Shown here: in pieces, positions 55,284 through 64,000 of the stretch
Position numbering within the stretch: position 1 is the stretch's first letter
How the letters are laid out: every line of letters starts with the position of its first letter
Origin: Myotis daubentonii
Taxonomy: Eukaryota; Chordata; Mammalia; Chiroptera; Vespertilionidae
Length of the DNA: 64,000 bases
Direction of reading: 5' to 3'
NCBI RefSeq assembly: GCF_963259705.1
Contig: NC_081842.1
Location: forward strand, 181,726,349 to 181,790,348
Made by a program: the position numbers and the translations under genes
The notes under the pieces: model-generated
Databases searched by the model: none
Told to the model about the DNA's origin: nothing
Seen by the model: the letters and a program-made list of their open reading frames with translations, nothing else

Positions 55284-55693
55284 CCAGAGGTCTGGTGCAT
55301 GGATTCGTGCACCAGTGGGGTCCCTCGGACTGGCCTGCAGGGATCAGTGGACCTCCATGCCACAGCAGCCTGGCCTTAACCGCCAGCTTGTCAGGCTCCA
55401 GCCCGCTGTCCGCATCGATCCCACACAGCACAAAGTAGTGTGCAAAGCTTGGGCATGCAGGGGGAGTGTACTTGGGAGAGGCTCACGCTGCCACAGCTGC
55501 TCTCTCCATCTGTGAGCCCAGCATCTGGACCCTTCTGTCAGCTGAGCAGCACTCCCGCTGTGGGAGCGCACTGACCACCAGGGAGCAGCTCCTGCGTTGA
55601 GTGTCAGCCCCCTGGTGGTCAGTGCGCATCATAGCTACCGGCCAGTCATCCGGTCGTCTGATTATCCAGTTGCTTAGGCTTTTATATATCTCA
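55284..55693 (-). mobile_element. HeliBat-type Helitron (diverged 3' end)
   Basis: The minus-strand 5' end is GAGATATATAAAAGCC. The 3' end keeps the GTGCAC hairpin but its CTAG has become CTGG. The inverted repeat at 55567-55626 (arms of GCGCACTGACCACCAGGG) has CTCF-like motifs at 55575-55586 (CCACCAGGGAGC) and 55607-55618 (CCACCAGGGGGC on the minus strand). Confidence 0.85.
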
Positions 55694-56163
55694 CTAGAGG
55701 CCCAGTACAAGAAATTCATGCACGGGGTTGCGGGGGAGGGTGTCATTCAGCCCAGCCTACGACCTCTTGTAATCCGGGACCCTTTTGGTAGGGTCCCTAG
55801 GCCTGGCTGGTGATCAGGGCCTATTGGGGCTTTCCTTCCCCTGGCTGCCAGCAGCTAGTCCCACCTCCATCCCCTCCGCTGCCACTGCTTGCCATCTGTA
55901 TGGAGCTGCTCTCCCCTCTCCCGCCACCAGTCGCCTCCCTCTGCAGGTGACAGGCATGGGGTGTGATCACTTGGCTGGCCTGGGCCTCTGTCTGTGGGGC
56001 GATCATGGGGCAATGGCAGGGTCCCCCCAACCAATCACATTGCACCCATGTTGGCTGGCCTGGCGCCAGTGCGTGTCATAGCGTGGTCATCCGGAAGGTC
56101 ATCCAGGTGGTCGTTCTGCCATTCAGTCATTCGATTTGCATATTACACTTTTATTATTATAGA
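55694..56163 (-). mobile_element. HeliBat-type Helitron abutting the previous one
   Basis: The minus-strand start is TCTATAATAATAAAAGTG and the 3' end CTAG is flush with the 5' end of the neighbour at 55693. It carries ATGCAAAT at 56134-56141 on the minus strand. Terminal hairpin bases are partly mutated. Confidence 0.85.
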
Positions 56164-56169
56164 TTAACA

Positions 56170-56500
56170 TCTCTCTATATAAAAGACTAATATGCTAAGT
56201 GTCCTTCCCACTGTCCAACTGGTCGCTAGGGTGCACACTGACCACCAGGGGGCAAATGCTCAACGCAGGAGCTGCTGTGACGCACACTTGCCATTTACAG
56301 AGAAACGGCAGCGCGGACCTGGCCAACAAAGCAACACTCAGCTTCCCCCAAGTGGGACACAGGCCCTGCCACCACCCCAGAGCAACAGCCCATCAAATTG
56401 CAGCCAATGAGACCTCATGGCCAGCCCGGAAATGGTGGCTGTGGGCACTGGGTAATGACATCATGTAGAATGCCTGCCTTCCTCCCCCTAGCGACAACTA
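56170..56500 (+). mobile_element. HeliBat-type Helitron, 3' end uncertain
   Basis: It starts TCTCTCTATATAAAAGAC after an A. It carries an exact CTCF-core match, CCACCAGGGGGC, at 56242-56253. No terminal GTGCAC hairpin follows, so it is truncated or its end is near 56500. It stands head to head with the copy ending at 56163. Confidence 0.7.
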
Positions 56501-56971
56501 GCCTCCTTGCAGTTTCCTCAGCCCAGGAACACAATTTTCTTTATAGCCAGGTGCAAACATTTCACATTTTAACCAAATGTCTGTAAAGCGTTTTCCCATG
56601 CCTCATCTCATTTGATCCTCACAGAAGTCCTGGAGTAGGCAGATAGGAGACTCGGTGAAATTCTATTTTCTTTTCATTCGCTGGAAAACAGAGAGTTAGG
56701 AAGCTTAGAAACTTGACCCAACTGAAAAGAAGTAAGAAATGGTGGACCTTGAAAATGACTTCAGGTTTTCTCACTGCACAGAATATAATCAAACAGTTAA
56801 ATATTTTACCCTTTGTTCTTCCTGCGTGATCTACAATAGTAATCTGCTTAGTGTTGATATTTACTAGTACTGCTGTGTTACTGACAATTACCTAAAAGAA
56901 AAGTTGGGGTGCTTCACTGGGATGGAAAAAGTTTAGTTACATCAGAAAGCAGGTCTAATTAAGCAAGTTTA

Positions 56972-57245
56972 TCCTAGCCTATATAATAAAAGGGTAATAT
57001 GCAAATTGACCCTAACAGCAGAATGACCAGAACGACTGCTGGACCAGTCACTATGAGGCTCACTGACCATTTCTCGGTCCCTTCACCCGGCTGTCAGGCA
57101 CTGATCACCCGATGGCGAATGGGGGACCAGGAGTGGGTGGCAGTGGGGGTTGGGGCCGGCTGCAGGCAGCTGGGAAGATGGCCCTGATTGCAGGCCAGGC
57201 CTAGGGATCATACCCGCACATGAATTTCGTGCTCCAGGCCTCTAG
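56972..57245 (+). mobile_element. HeliBat-type Helitron, array copy 1
   Basis: TCCTAGCCTATATAATAAAA start after an A, ATGCAAAT at 56999-57006, and a CTAG end after a diverged hairpin (GTGCTCCAGGCCTCTAG). It is the first of five copies lying end to end. Confidence 0.87.
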
Positions 57246-57719
57246 TCTATACTAATGAAAGGGTAATATGCTAATTAGATGACATCTTCCAGACATTCTT
57301 CCAGACAAAGCTACGGTGGCAGGGGCCGAGGCAGAGGCACTTAGGGCCAATCAGGCCAGCAGTGGGGGGCAGTTAGGGGGCAATCAGGCTGGTGGGGGAG
57401 CAGTTAGGGGGTGATCAGGCCAGCAGTGGAGAGCAATTAGGGGGCGATCAGGACGGCAGCGGGGGAGGGGGGTAGTTAGGGGCGATCAGGCCAGCAGGCA
57501 GAGGGGTTAGGGGCAATCAGGCAGGCAGGCAGAGGGGTTAGGAGCCAGCGGTCCCGATTGTGAGAGGGATGTCTGACTGCCGGTTTAGGCTTGATCTCTG
57601 CAGGATTGGGCCTAAACCGGCAGTCAGACATTCCCCAAGAGGTCCTGGATTGGAGAGGGTGCAGGCTGGGCTGACGGGACCACCCCTCCATGCACAAATT
57701 TCATGCACTGGGTCTCTAG
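57246..57719 (+). mobile_element. HeliBat-type Helitron, array copy 2
   Basis: TCTATACTAATGAAAGGG starts on the base after the preceding CTAG. The interior is built of short repeats of GGCAATCAGGC. The end is TGCACTGGGTCTCTAG. Confidence 0.87.
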
Positions 57720-57723
57720 TATA

Positions 57724-58283
57724 TCCTATCTAATAAAAGAGAAACATGGTAATTAGCTGTACGTCCGCTACCCTTCCCATTGGCTAATCAGGGTGATATG
57801 CAAATTAACTGCCAGTCAAGATGGCGGCCGGCAGCCAGGCAGCTTGAAGCTAACATGAGGCTTGCTTGCTTCAGTGACGGAGGAAACCAACGTTCCCTGC
57901 CTGCCTTGCCGGCCTCTGAGCTTGCAGTTTGAAACATTGTTACAAATATAGAAGCTAAACAAAACCCCAGATACCTGCTTTCAGCATCAGAGGCCTCAGA
58001 GCTGGAGCCAGAGCTAAAGCTGGCCCAGAATAAAAAGAAAAAGAAAAAAAGGAGCTGTTGGGAGCTTCAGTCACCCGCCAGCCTGAAAACAGCCCTCAGC
58101 CCCTTACCCAGACTGGCCAGGCACCCCAGTGGGGACTCCCACCCTGAAGGGTGTGTGACCAGCTGCAAACAGCCATCATCCCCTCACCCAGGCTGGCCAG
58201 GCACCCCAGTGGGGACCCCCACCCTGATCCAGGACACCCTTCAGGGCAAACCAGCTGGCCTCCACCTGTGCACCAGGCCTCTA
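57724..58283 (+). mobile_element. HeliBat-type Helitron, array copy 3, with promoter-like motifs
   Basis: TCCTATCTAATAAAAGAG start; its first 100 bases closely parallel the minus-strand Helitron at 53693-54332. It carries ATGCAAAT (57798-57805) and AAGATGGCGGCCG starting at 57818, a strong YY1-like context. The interior (57.83-58.05 kb) looks like captured sequence, which I cannot identify. The 3' end keeps GTGCACCAGGCCTCTA but lacks the final G. Confidence 0.85.
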
Positions 58284-59102
58284 TCCTATATAGTAAAAGG
58301 GTAGTATGCCTCCCAGCACTGGGATCAGCAGAGCCGAGAGGCCTCCCGGCACCGGGATCAGCATGACAGGGGGCAGCGCCCAAACCCCCTGATCGCCCTG
58401 CGGCTCTGTGTGTGACAGGGGGCGGGGCCACAACCCCCCTATCCGCCCTGCTCTGTTCGTGACAGGGGAAGGTGCCCCAACCCCCTGATCAGCCCTGCTC
58501 TGTGCCTGATGGGGGGAGCTCCCCAACCCCCTGATCGCCCTGTGGCTCTGTGTGTGACAGGGTGCGGCACCCCAACCCCCCCCCCCATGGGCCCTGCTCT
58601 GTGTGTGACGGGGTAGAGCCATAACCTCCCCATCGGCCCTGCCCTGAGTGTGACAGTGGCAGCGCCCCAACCCCCTGATCGGCCCTGCTCTGTGGGTGAT
58701 AGAGGGTGGCGCCACAACCCCCTGATCCGCCCTGCTCTGTGTGTGACAGGGGGCAGTGCCCCAACTCCCCTATCGGCCCTACTCTGTGAGTGACAGTGGG
58801 GAGCTCCTCAACCCCCTGATGGGCCCTGATCTGTGCGTGAGAGAGGGCAGCGTCCCAAACCCCCTGATTGGCCCTGCTCTGTGCATGACAGGGGGCGGCA
58901 CCCCAACTCCCCAATCTGCCCTGCTCTGAGCCTGACCAGGGGCTGCACCTATGGATTGGGCCTGCCCTCTGCCACCCGGGAGCAGGCCTAAGCCAGCAGG
59001 TCGTTATCTCCAGAGGGGTCCCAGACTGCGAGAGGGCACAGGCCGGGCTGAGGGACCCCCCTCCCCCCCAAGTGCACAAATTTTTGTGCACCAGTCCTCT
59101 AG
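58284..59102 (+). mobile_element. HeliBat-type Helitron, array copy 4, containing a minisatellite
   Basis: TCCTATATAGTAAAAGGG start and GTGCACCAGTCCTCTAG end. Most of its 819 bases is a tandem repeat (58306-58930). Confidence 0.87.
58306..58930. repeat. Minisatellite of about 40-60 bp inside a Helitron
   Basis: Around a dozen variable units follow the theme CCCCAACCCCCTGATCGGCC then CTGCTCTGTGTGTGACAGGG. It explains the long minus-strand open frames with repeated GAAPCHTQS-like peptides. Confidence 0.9.
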
Positions 59103-59310
59103 TATATATATAAAAGGCTAAGTTGACTCACACATGCACGATACCTATAAAGCTCTTGCTGGTGCCAATCGCACATGTATGTTTCCATCCGTCATTGTTG
59201 ATCATGAATTTGGTTGACACTTCTATTATAAAGAAAGGGCAAATAGCGATATTAAAATATCTCTTCTAATTAATGTACTTTCAATGTGCACGAATCCGTG
59301 CACTGGGCAG
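59103..59310 (+). mobile_element. HeliBat-type Helitron, array copy 5, ends-only type
   Basis: A TATATATATAAAAGGCTAAG start is joined to the 3' region TTAATGTACTTTCAATGTGC with a GTGCACGAATCCGTGCAC hairpin. This resembles an autonomous HeliBat reduced to its two ends. The final CTCTAG is shortened. Confidence 0.8.
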
Positions 59311-59651
59311 TAATATGATATAAAGAAATATAAGAGACAATAACTCAGAGATTCTGGAAAGTCAGCCCTGTGTTCCCGAATGCCATAGAAAAGTCTCAGA
59401 AACTCTACCATGTCACTTCTAAACCAGACCTCCCAGCATGTCTCTGACAGAGGAGGAGCAGAGGGTGGGAGGGGCAGGAGCAGGCAGAGACCCTGGCCCT
59501 GTCCCAGCCAGTCAGAGCATGTGCCCTTTTGGTCCGTTTTTGATGCTAGAGTTCTGTGTCAGGTTTTTTTTAGGGGGATGGTATCCAGGGGCTGGAGACT
59601 AGGGGGAGAACAGGTTTGAAAACCATTGGTCTCTTTTGATTTCTGGGTTTT

Positions 59652-59878
59652 TTTTGTTTATTTGTTTTTCATATATATTTTTTATTGATTTCAGAGAGGA
59701 AGGGAGAGGGAGAAAGAGATAGAAACATCAATGATGAGAGAGAATAATTGATTGGCTGCCTTCTGCATGCCCCCCACTGGGGATCGAGCCTGCAACCTGG
59801 GCATATGCCCTGACCGGGAATCGAACCAGTGACCTCCTGGTTCCCAGATTGACGCTCTACCGCCAAGCTACCCCCGGC
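59652..59878 (-). mobile_element. Ves-type SINE, first of an adjacent pair
   Basis: This is a minus-strand copy with TTTTTTATTGATTTCAGAGAG and GGGAATCGAACCAGTGACC. It is followed without a gap by a second copy in the same orientation. Confidence 0.9.
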
Positions 59879-60106
59879 TGGGCTGTTTTGTTTTTTAATA
59901 TGTTTTTATTGATTTCAGAGAGGAAGGGAGAGGGAGAGAGAGATAGAAACATCAATGCTGAGAGAGAATCTTTGTGTGGCTGGTTCCTGCACACCCCCGA
60001 CTGGGGATCGAGCCACAACCCAGGTATGTGCCCTGACTGGTAATCAAACTTTAACCTCCTGGTTCATAGTTCGATGCTCAACCACTGAGCCAGGCTGGCT
60101 GGGCTG
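59879..60106 (-). mobile_element. Ves-type SINE, second of an adjacent pair
   Basis: TTTTTATTGATTTCAGAGAGG tail and GAGCCAGGCTGGCTGGGC head. It likely inserted into the T-rich tail of, or next to, the first copy. Confidence 0.9.
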
Positions 60107-60706
60107 ACTTCTGTTTTTATAGGCCCAGGAAAGGAAAGTGAATTGCCTGAAGTATAACAGGCTGGCAGACTATGTCCCACAGATCAAATCTGGCTCACTG
60201 CCTGTTTTCATGTGGCCTACTCACTAGGAAGGATTTTTTACATTTTTTTAATGGTTGAAGAAAATCAGAAGAATTGTGGAGAGCGGCTACAGTGTTTGGA
60301 CAGGTTCAAGCCTCGGACTAATGAGAGGACACAGTCCTCTCATGGCCACATGCAAGTCCCAGCTTGGAGGGCAGAGCCCTCCCAGCACAATTATAGCCAA
60401 CAGCTATAGTTGTAAGCTTGAACCTATGGTCCGAACACATGGCCCCATGTGCCTGAGTGATGTGGGCTTGATAGAGTTCAGGTGCATGTGATTGAGTAGG
60501 ATTGGTGAAGGAACGAGCTGGGTGGGACCACAGTGAAATCCAGAGTAAAAACCAAGCTGGCCCAGGTGTCCTGCAGGCTGCAAAATGCAGATTAATCAGA
60601 GTGCCATTATTGTTTGTTGTTAAAATGATTTTAACTATTGGAATGCACAGTTTTTAAATATGCAAATAAAAAGTGTTAAAACCTGAAAAAAAAAGGAATA
60701 ACTTTT

Positions 60707-60946
60707 TTTTTAAATATATTTTATTGATTTTTCACAGAGAGGAAGGAAGAGGGACAGAGAGCTAGAAACATCGATGAGAGAGAAACATCGATCAGCTGCC
60801 TCCTGCACACTCCCCACTGGGAATGTGCCCACTCCCCACTGGGAATGTGCCCGCAACGAAGGTACATGCCCTTGACCGGAATCGAACCTGGGACCCTTGA
60901 GTCCACAGGCCGACGCTCTATCCACTGAGCCAAACCGGTCAGGGCT
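60707..60946 (-). mobile_element. Ves-type SINE with internal duplication
   Basis: A perfect target duplication AAGGAATAACTTTT lies at 60693-60706 and 60947-60960. The segment CACTCCCCACTGGGAATGTG is present twice in tandem near 60810-60852. Otherwise intact. Confidence 0.94.
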
Positions 60947-60969
60947 AAGGAATAACTTTTAACTCCCCC

Positions 60970-61250
60970 CAAAACTTAGCCTACTGTTGACCAGAAGCCT
61001 TACCAACAACATAAACAGTCGATTCACACATATTTTGTGTATTATATGTATTATGTACTGTATCTTACAATAAAGTAAGCTAGAGAAACTAAAATGTTCT
61101 TTAGAAAATCATAAGGAAGAAAAAATACATGTAGGGTATGTACTGTACTTATTGGCACCAAACGTTTGTTGTCTGTTCACAAGATGAAAAAACCTGCGTG
61201 TAAGGGGACGCACGCAGTTCAGATTGTGCTGTGCAAGGGTCAGCTGTGTT
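60970..61250. mobile_element. Tigger/MER-type DNA transposon fragment
   Basis: CCTACTGTTGACCAGAAGCC, ACAATAAAGTAAGCTAGAG and GCAAGGGTCAGCTGTG are landmarks of old Tigger-related elements. No transposase frame remains. Confidence 0.6.
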
Positions 61251-61366
61251 ATTACCTCATCGTGCCATAGGTCAGAAATCCAGGTGGGTCAGCTGAGTTC
61301 CCTGCTTAGGGTTTCACAAGACCAAAATCAAGTCAAGGTGTGGGCTGGGCCGGCTTTTATCTAGAG

Positions 61367-61588
61367 CAGTGGTTCTCAACCTTGGCTGCACATTAGAATC
61401 ACCTGGGAATCTTTTTAAAATCCTGATTTCTGGGCCTCCTCCTCCGGAAATCCTGTTTCTTTGTTACTAATGTTGTGGCCCCACCCCATAACAAAGAAAC
61501 AGAATTTCCGGAGGATAAGGCCCAGAAATCAGGATTTTAGAAAGATTCCCAGGTGATTCCAATGTGCAGCCAAGGTTGAGAGCCACTG
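61367..61588. mobile_element. Complete MER5-like palindromic hAT element
   Basis: The termini CAGTGGTTCTCAACCTTGGC and, inverted, CAGTGGCTCTCAACCTTGGC are followed by arms that pair almost over the whole 222 bases. The loop is near TTACTAATGTTGTGGCCCC. The target duplication ATCTAGAG / ATCTAGAA flanks it (61359-61366 and 61589-61596). Confidence 0.88.
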
Positions 61589-61596
61589 ATCTAGAA

Positions 61597-62515
61597 GCTC
61601 TGGGGAAGTATCCTGCTTCCAGTTCATTCAGATTATTGTCAGGATTCCATTCCCGTGGTTGTAGGAGTGAGGCGCCATTTCCTTTCTGGTTGTCCCCCAG
61701 TGTCAGCTCTCAGTTCCCAGGGCCCGCTCTCAGGTGCTGGCCCATGGACCCTCCACCTCAGCAATGGAGAACCTCCCTCAAGTCAAATCTGTCTCCAGGG
61801 GTGAATCTCTCTGACGGCCTTTTCTGCTGCCAGTGGAAGAAAACTCTGCTTTTAAAGGGCTCCTGTGGTCAGGTTAGGCCCACCTATCTCTCTGTCTTAA
61901 GGTGAGCTGATTAGTAATCTTAATTACATAGACAAAATTCCTCTTGCCATGTAACCAGAGGGCAAAGGTCATGAGGGCTATCTGAGAATTCTACCCTCCG
62001 CAGGTGCTGTGCCAGGGAAGACAGAGTATGTGTGTGTAAACACTAGCGACAGGACCATGCCCTCTGTGCCAGGGGACGTGCTGGACCCACAGGGCAGGGC
62101 ACATGGGGTGAATGCTCACAAAGAATTTGGAACAAGCCAGATCGTGACAAGAGCTGGCCTCTGAATGCCTGTTGTTGGGGATACTACAGAGAATCCCCCG
62201 GGACTTCAAGGTAAACTGCTACGGAGCTTCGCGGAGGCAGCCTCTGAGCTGGGTTGTGATACGGTAGGATTTCAACAGGAACGAAAAGGCTGGGGCTGGG
62301 GGTGAGGAAGGAGCATCTGCTGGAGCCACAGCACCGATTGCCAAAGGCTGCGCCATGCTGATGTTGACAACAGACACACCGTTAAGCTTTCGTATAAATC
62401 AGCCTATTAAGGATTATCAACAGGAGAACAGCTAGCATCCATTGGCTATCTACCGAATGTCGGACACTATGCTAGGTAGGCCATTTAATTCTCAAAGACC
62501 CCTACATGGTAGAAG
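61597..62515. other. Intergenic, no gene recognised
   Basis: I see no exon, RNA gene or clear young repeat here. The open frame at 61564-61905 begins inside the hAT element and is not a gene. Confidence 0.45.
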
Positions 62516-62519
62516 GGTT

Positions 62520-63360
62520 TTTTCCAGCTGTACTGAGATGCAAGTCATGTTCCATAAAACTCACGCATTTATATGCACACTTTAGTGACTTGTGGTGTCT
62601 TCACAGAGATGTGTATGCATCACCATAATAAATTTAGAACATTGTCACTACCCTCAAAAAGAAACCCACACCCCTTAGCCATCTAGGTCTTCCATTCCTC
62701 CTGGCCCTAGGCAACTACTAATGATTACTTTCTGTTTCTATAGGTTTGCCTATTCTGGACATTTCATATAAATGGAAATATATAACATGTGATCTTTTGT
62801 ATCTGGCTTCTTTCACTTAGCATACTGTTTCAAGGCTCATCCATGTTGTAGCATGTATAGTACTTCATTCCTTTTTATTGCTGAATTATATTCCATTGTA
62901 TGGACATACCACATTTTGTATTTATTATTATTTTTTAATCCTCACCCCGAGAATGTGTTTTTATTGGTTTTTAGAGAGAGAGGAAGCAAGTGAGAGAGAA
63001 TAAAACAAACATCGATATGAGAAAGAAACATCAATCAGTTGCCTCCCGTATATGCCCCAACTGGGGATTGAACCTGCAACCTAGATATGTGCACTGACCA
63101 GGAATTGGTCCCACAACTTTTTGGTGTATGGGATGATGCTCCAACCAGCTGAGCCATCCGACTAGCGTAGGACATACCACATTTTATTTATCCATTTGTC
63201 AGTTGATGGACATCTGAGTTGTTTCTACTTTTTGGCTACTATGAATACTGATGCTGTGAACAGTCATGTATAGGTTTTTGCATGGATATAATGTTTTCAT
63301 GTCCCTTGGGAATACAACCTCAGAGCAGATTTGCTGGATTATACAGTAACTCTATATTTA
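62520..63360 (-). mobile_element. L1 3' UTR, split by a SINE
   Basis: Read on the minus strand it follows the L1M 3' UTR (CCAAAAAGTAGAAACAAC, GTCCATCAACTGACAAATGG, CATGGATGAGCC, TTCATATAAATGG region in reverse). A Ves SINE interrupts it at 62918-63169. Confidence 0.75.
62918..63169 (-). mobile_element. Ves-related SINE nested in L1
   Basis: A perfect 16-bp target duplication GGACATACCACATTTT (62902-62917 and 63170-63185) consists of L1 sequence, proving the order of insertion. The SINE itself is rather diverged. Confidence 0.93.
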
Positions 63361-64000
63361 ACCAACTGAGGATAAGGTAGACATTTTTATCTCCACATGA
63401 GGCTCAGAGAAGTTACAATAGCCACCCAAGATCAGAGAACAGAGCAGGTTTAGACTCAGGTCCACCCAACACCTATACCTCCTGCCTCTGGGTAAATATA
63501 ATAGTACAGAGGTCTCTTTTGACCATTCCTCTCCTAAAGTATTCATTTCTTCAGAGCATGGACCTTTGTTTACTCTGCTTTATCAAAAAAAAATTCTAGT
63601 GCCTAGAAGAGGCTTGACACACAGTAGGTGCTCAATAAATACTTGATTTTGGTATCTTCACAGAGATGTGTGAGCATGATTTGAAGGTGGGTGAGTGAGG
63701 TTATGGAGCATCCCCTGAGATTCCCACTGGCCCAGAGCCGCACTAACCTGGGTGCCAGGATGAACTTTCAGGCTCCAGCATCTGCCAGGGACTTGCTGTT
63801 CCCCTGAGCTAACCTTGAAAGGCCTTGGCCCTCCTCTCCAGTGCCCGCCTCTCCAGTGGCCTGCAGGCTCCTGGAATTCGGTGCCTGGAGACAGTCTGTT
63901 CATGGATAGGCAAGGAGCTGCTGTGCCCTCTGCATCCACGGTCTAAACAAGGGAACTGCCTCTGTGGGAAGAAAGGCTTTAGAACCTCAAGGCCTCCACT
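63361..64000. other. Window end, no gene recognised
   Basis: There is MIR/L2-like debris (CACACAGTAGGTGCTCAATAA near 63630) and otherwise unique-looking sequence. DHCR24, the next gene in other mammals, is not seen. Confidence 0.5.

Noticed and set aside
58306..58930. CRISPR-like array of direct repeats
   Set aside because: Units are contiguous and variable with no constant repeat and unique spacers, lie inside a Helitron, and the genome is mammalian.
57246..59102. Autonomous Helitron coding for Rep/helicase
   Set aside because: No frame with rolling-circle or helicase motifs was seen. All copies are non-autonomous.

Overview
The window is mammalian nuclear DNA, most likely from a vespertilionid bat such as Myotis or a relative. 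The evidence is lineage-specific repeats: about 18 tRNA-derived Ves-type SINEs, eleven HeliBat-type rolling-circle transposons (start TC, end CTAG after a GTGCAC hairpin, A/T flanks), a SPIN-like hAT miniature element, a piggyBac-type element flanked by TTAA, and two Tc1/mariner-type miniature elements. Genes are split into exons with GT-AG (once GC-AG) introns. No prokaryotic feature is present.

Gene order matches the block around human PCSK9, in reverse orientation. At 134-7157 (+) are the last six coding exons of USP24, followed by its 3' UTR. At 25755-33730 (-) is a complete four-exon BSND (barttin, 325 codons). At 39847-51024 (-) is a complete three-exon TMEM61 (209 codons), whose five-codon first exon lies in a CpG island near 51 kb. 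DHCR24, expected further right, is not reached.

PCSK9 should lie on the minus strand between USP24 and BSND. A block at about 11.58-13.14 kb resembles the PCSK9 3' UTR in order and orientation, with a decayed poly(A) signal. I found no PCSK9 coding exon, catalytic motif or signal peptide in the remaining 12 kb. This looks like loss of PCSK9 with its 3' end left behind. It is the main biological result of the window.

The right third (51.7-64 kb) holds no recognisable gene and is dominated by transposons. Helitrons are densely packed at 53.7-59.3 kb, including five head-to-tail copies at 56,972-59,310. Several Helitrons carry octamer-like (ATGCAAAT), YY1-like (AAGATGGC) and CTCF-like (CCACCAGGGGGC) motifs. 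The window also holds two related solo LTRs (15.0 and 49.1 kb), one of them interrupted by a miniature transposon. Other repeats include old L1, L2 and MIR fragments, an approximately 800-bp ATC-type tract in BSND intron 1, and several microsatellites and minisatellites.

BSND and TMEM61 are both small two-helix membrane proteins with proline-tyrosine motifs in the cytoplasmic tail. USP24 is an unrelated deubiquitinase. They form a conserved neighbourhood, not an operon.
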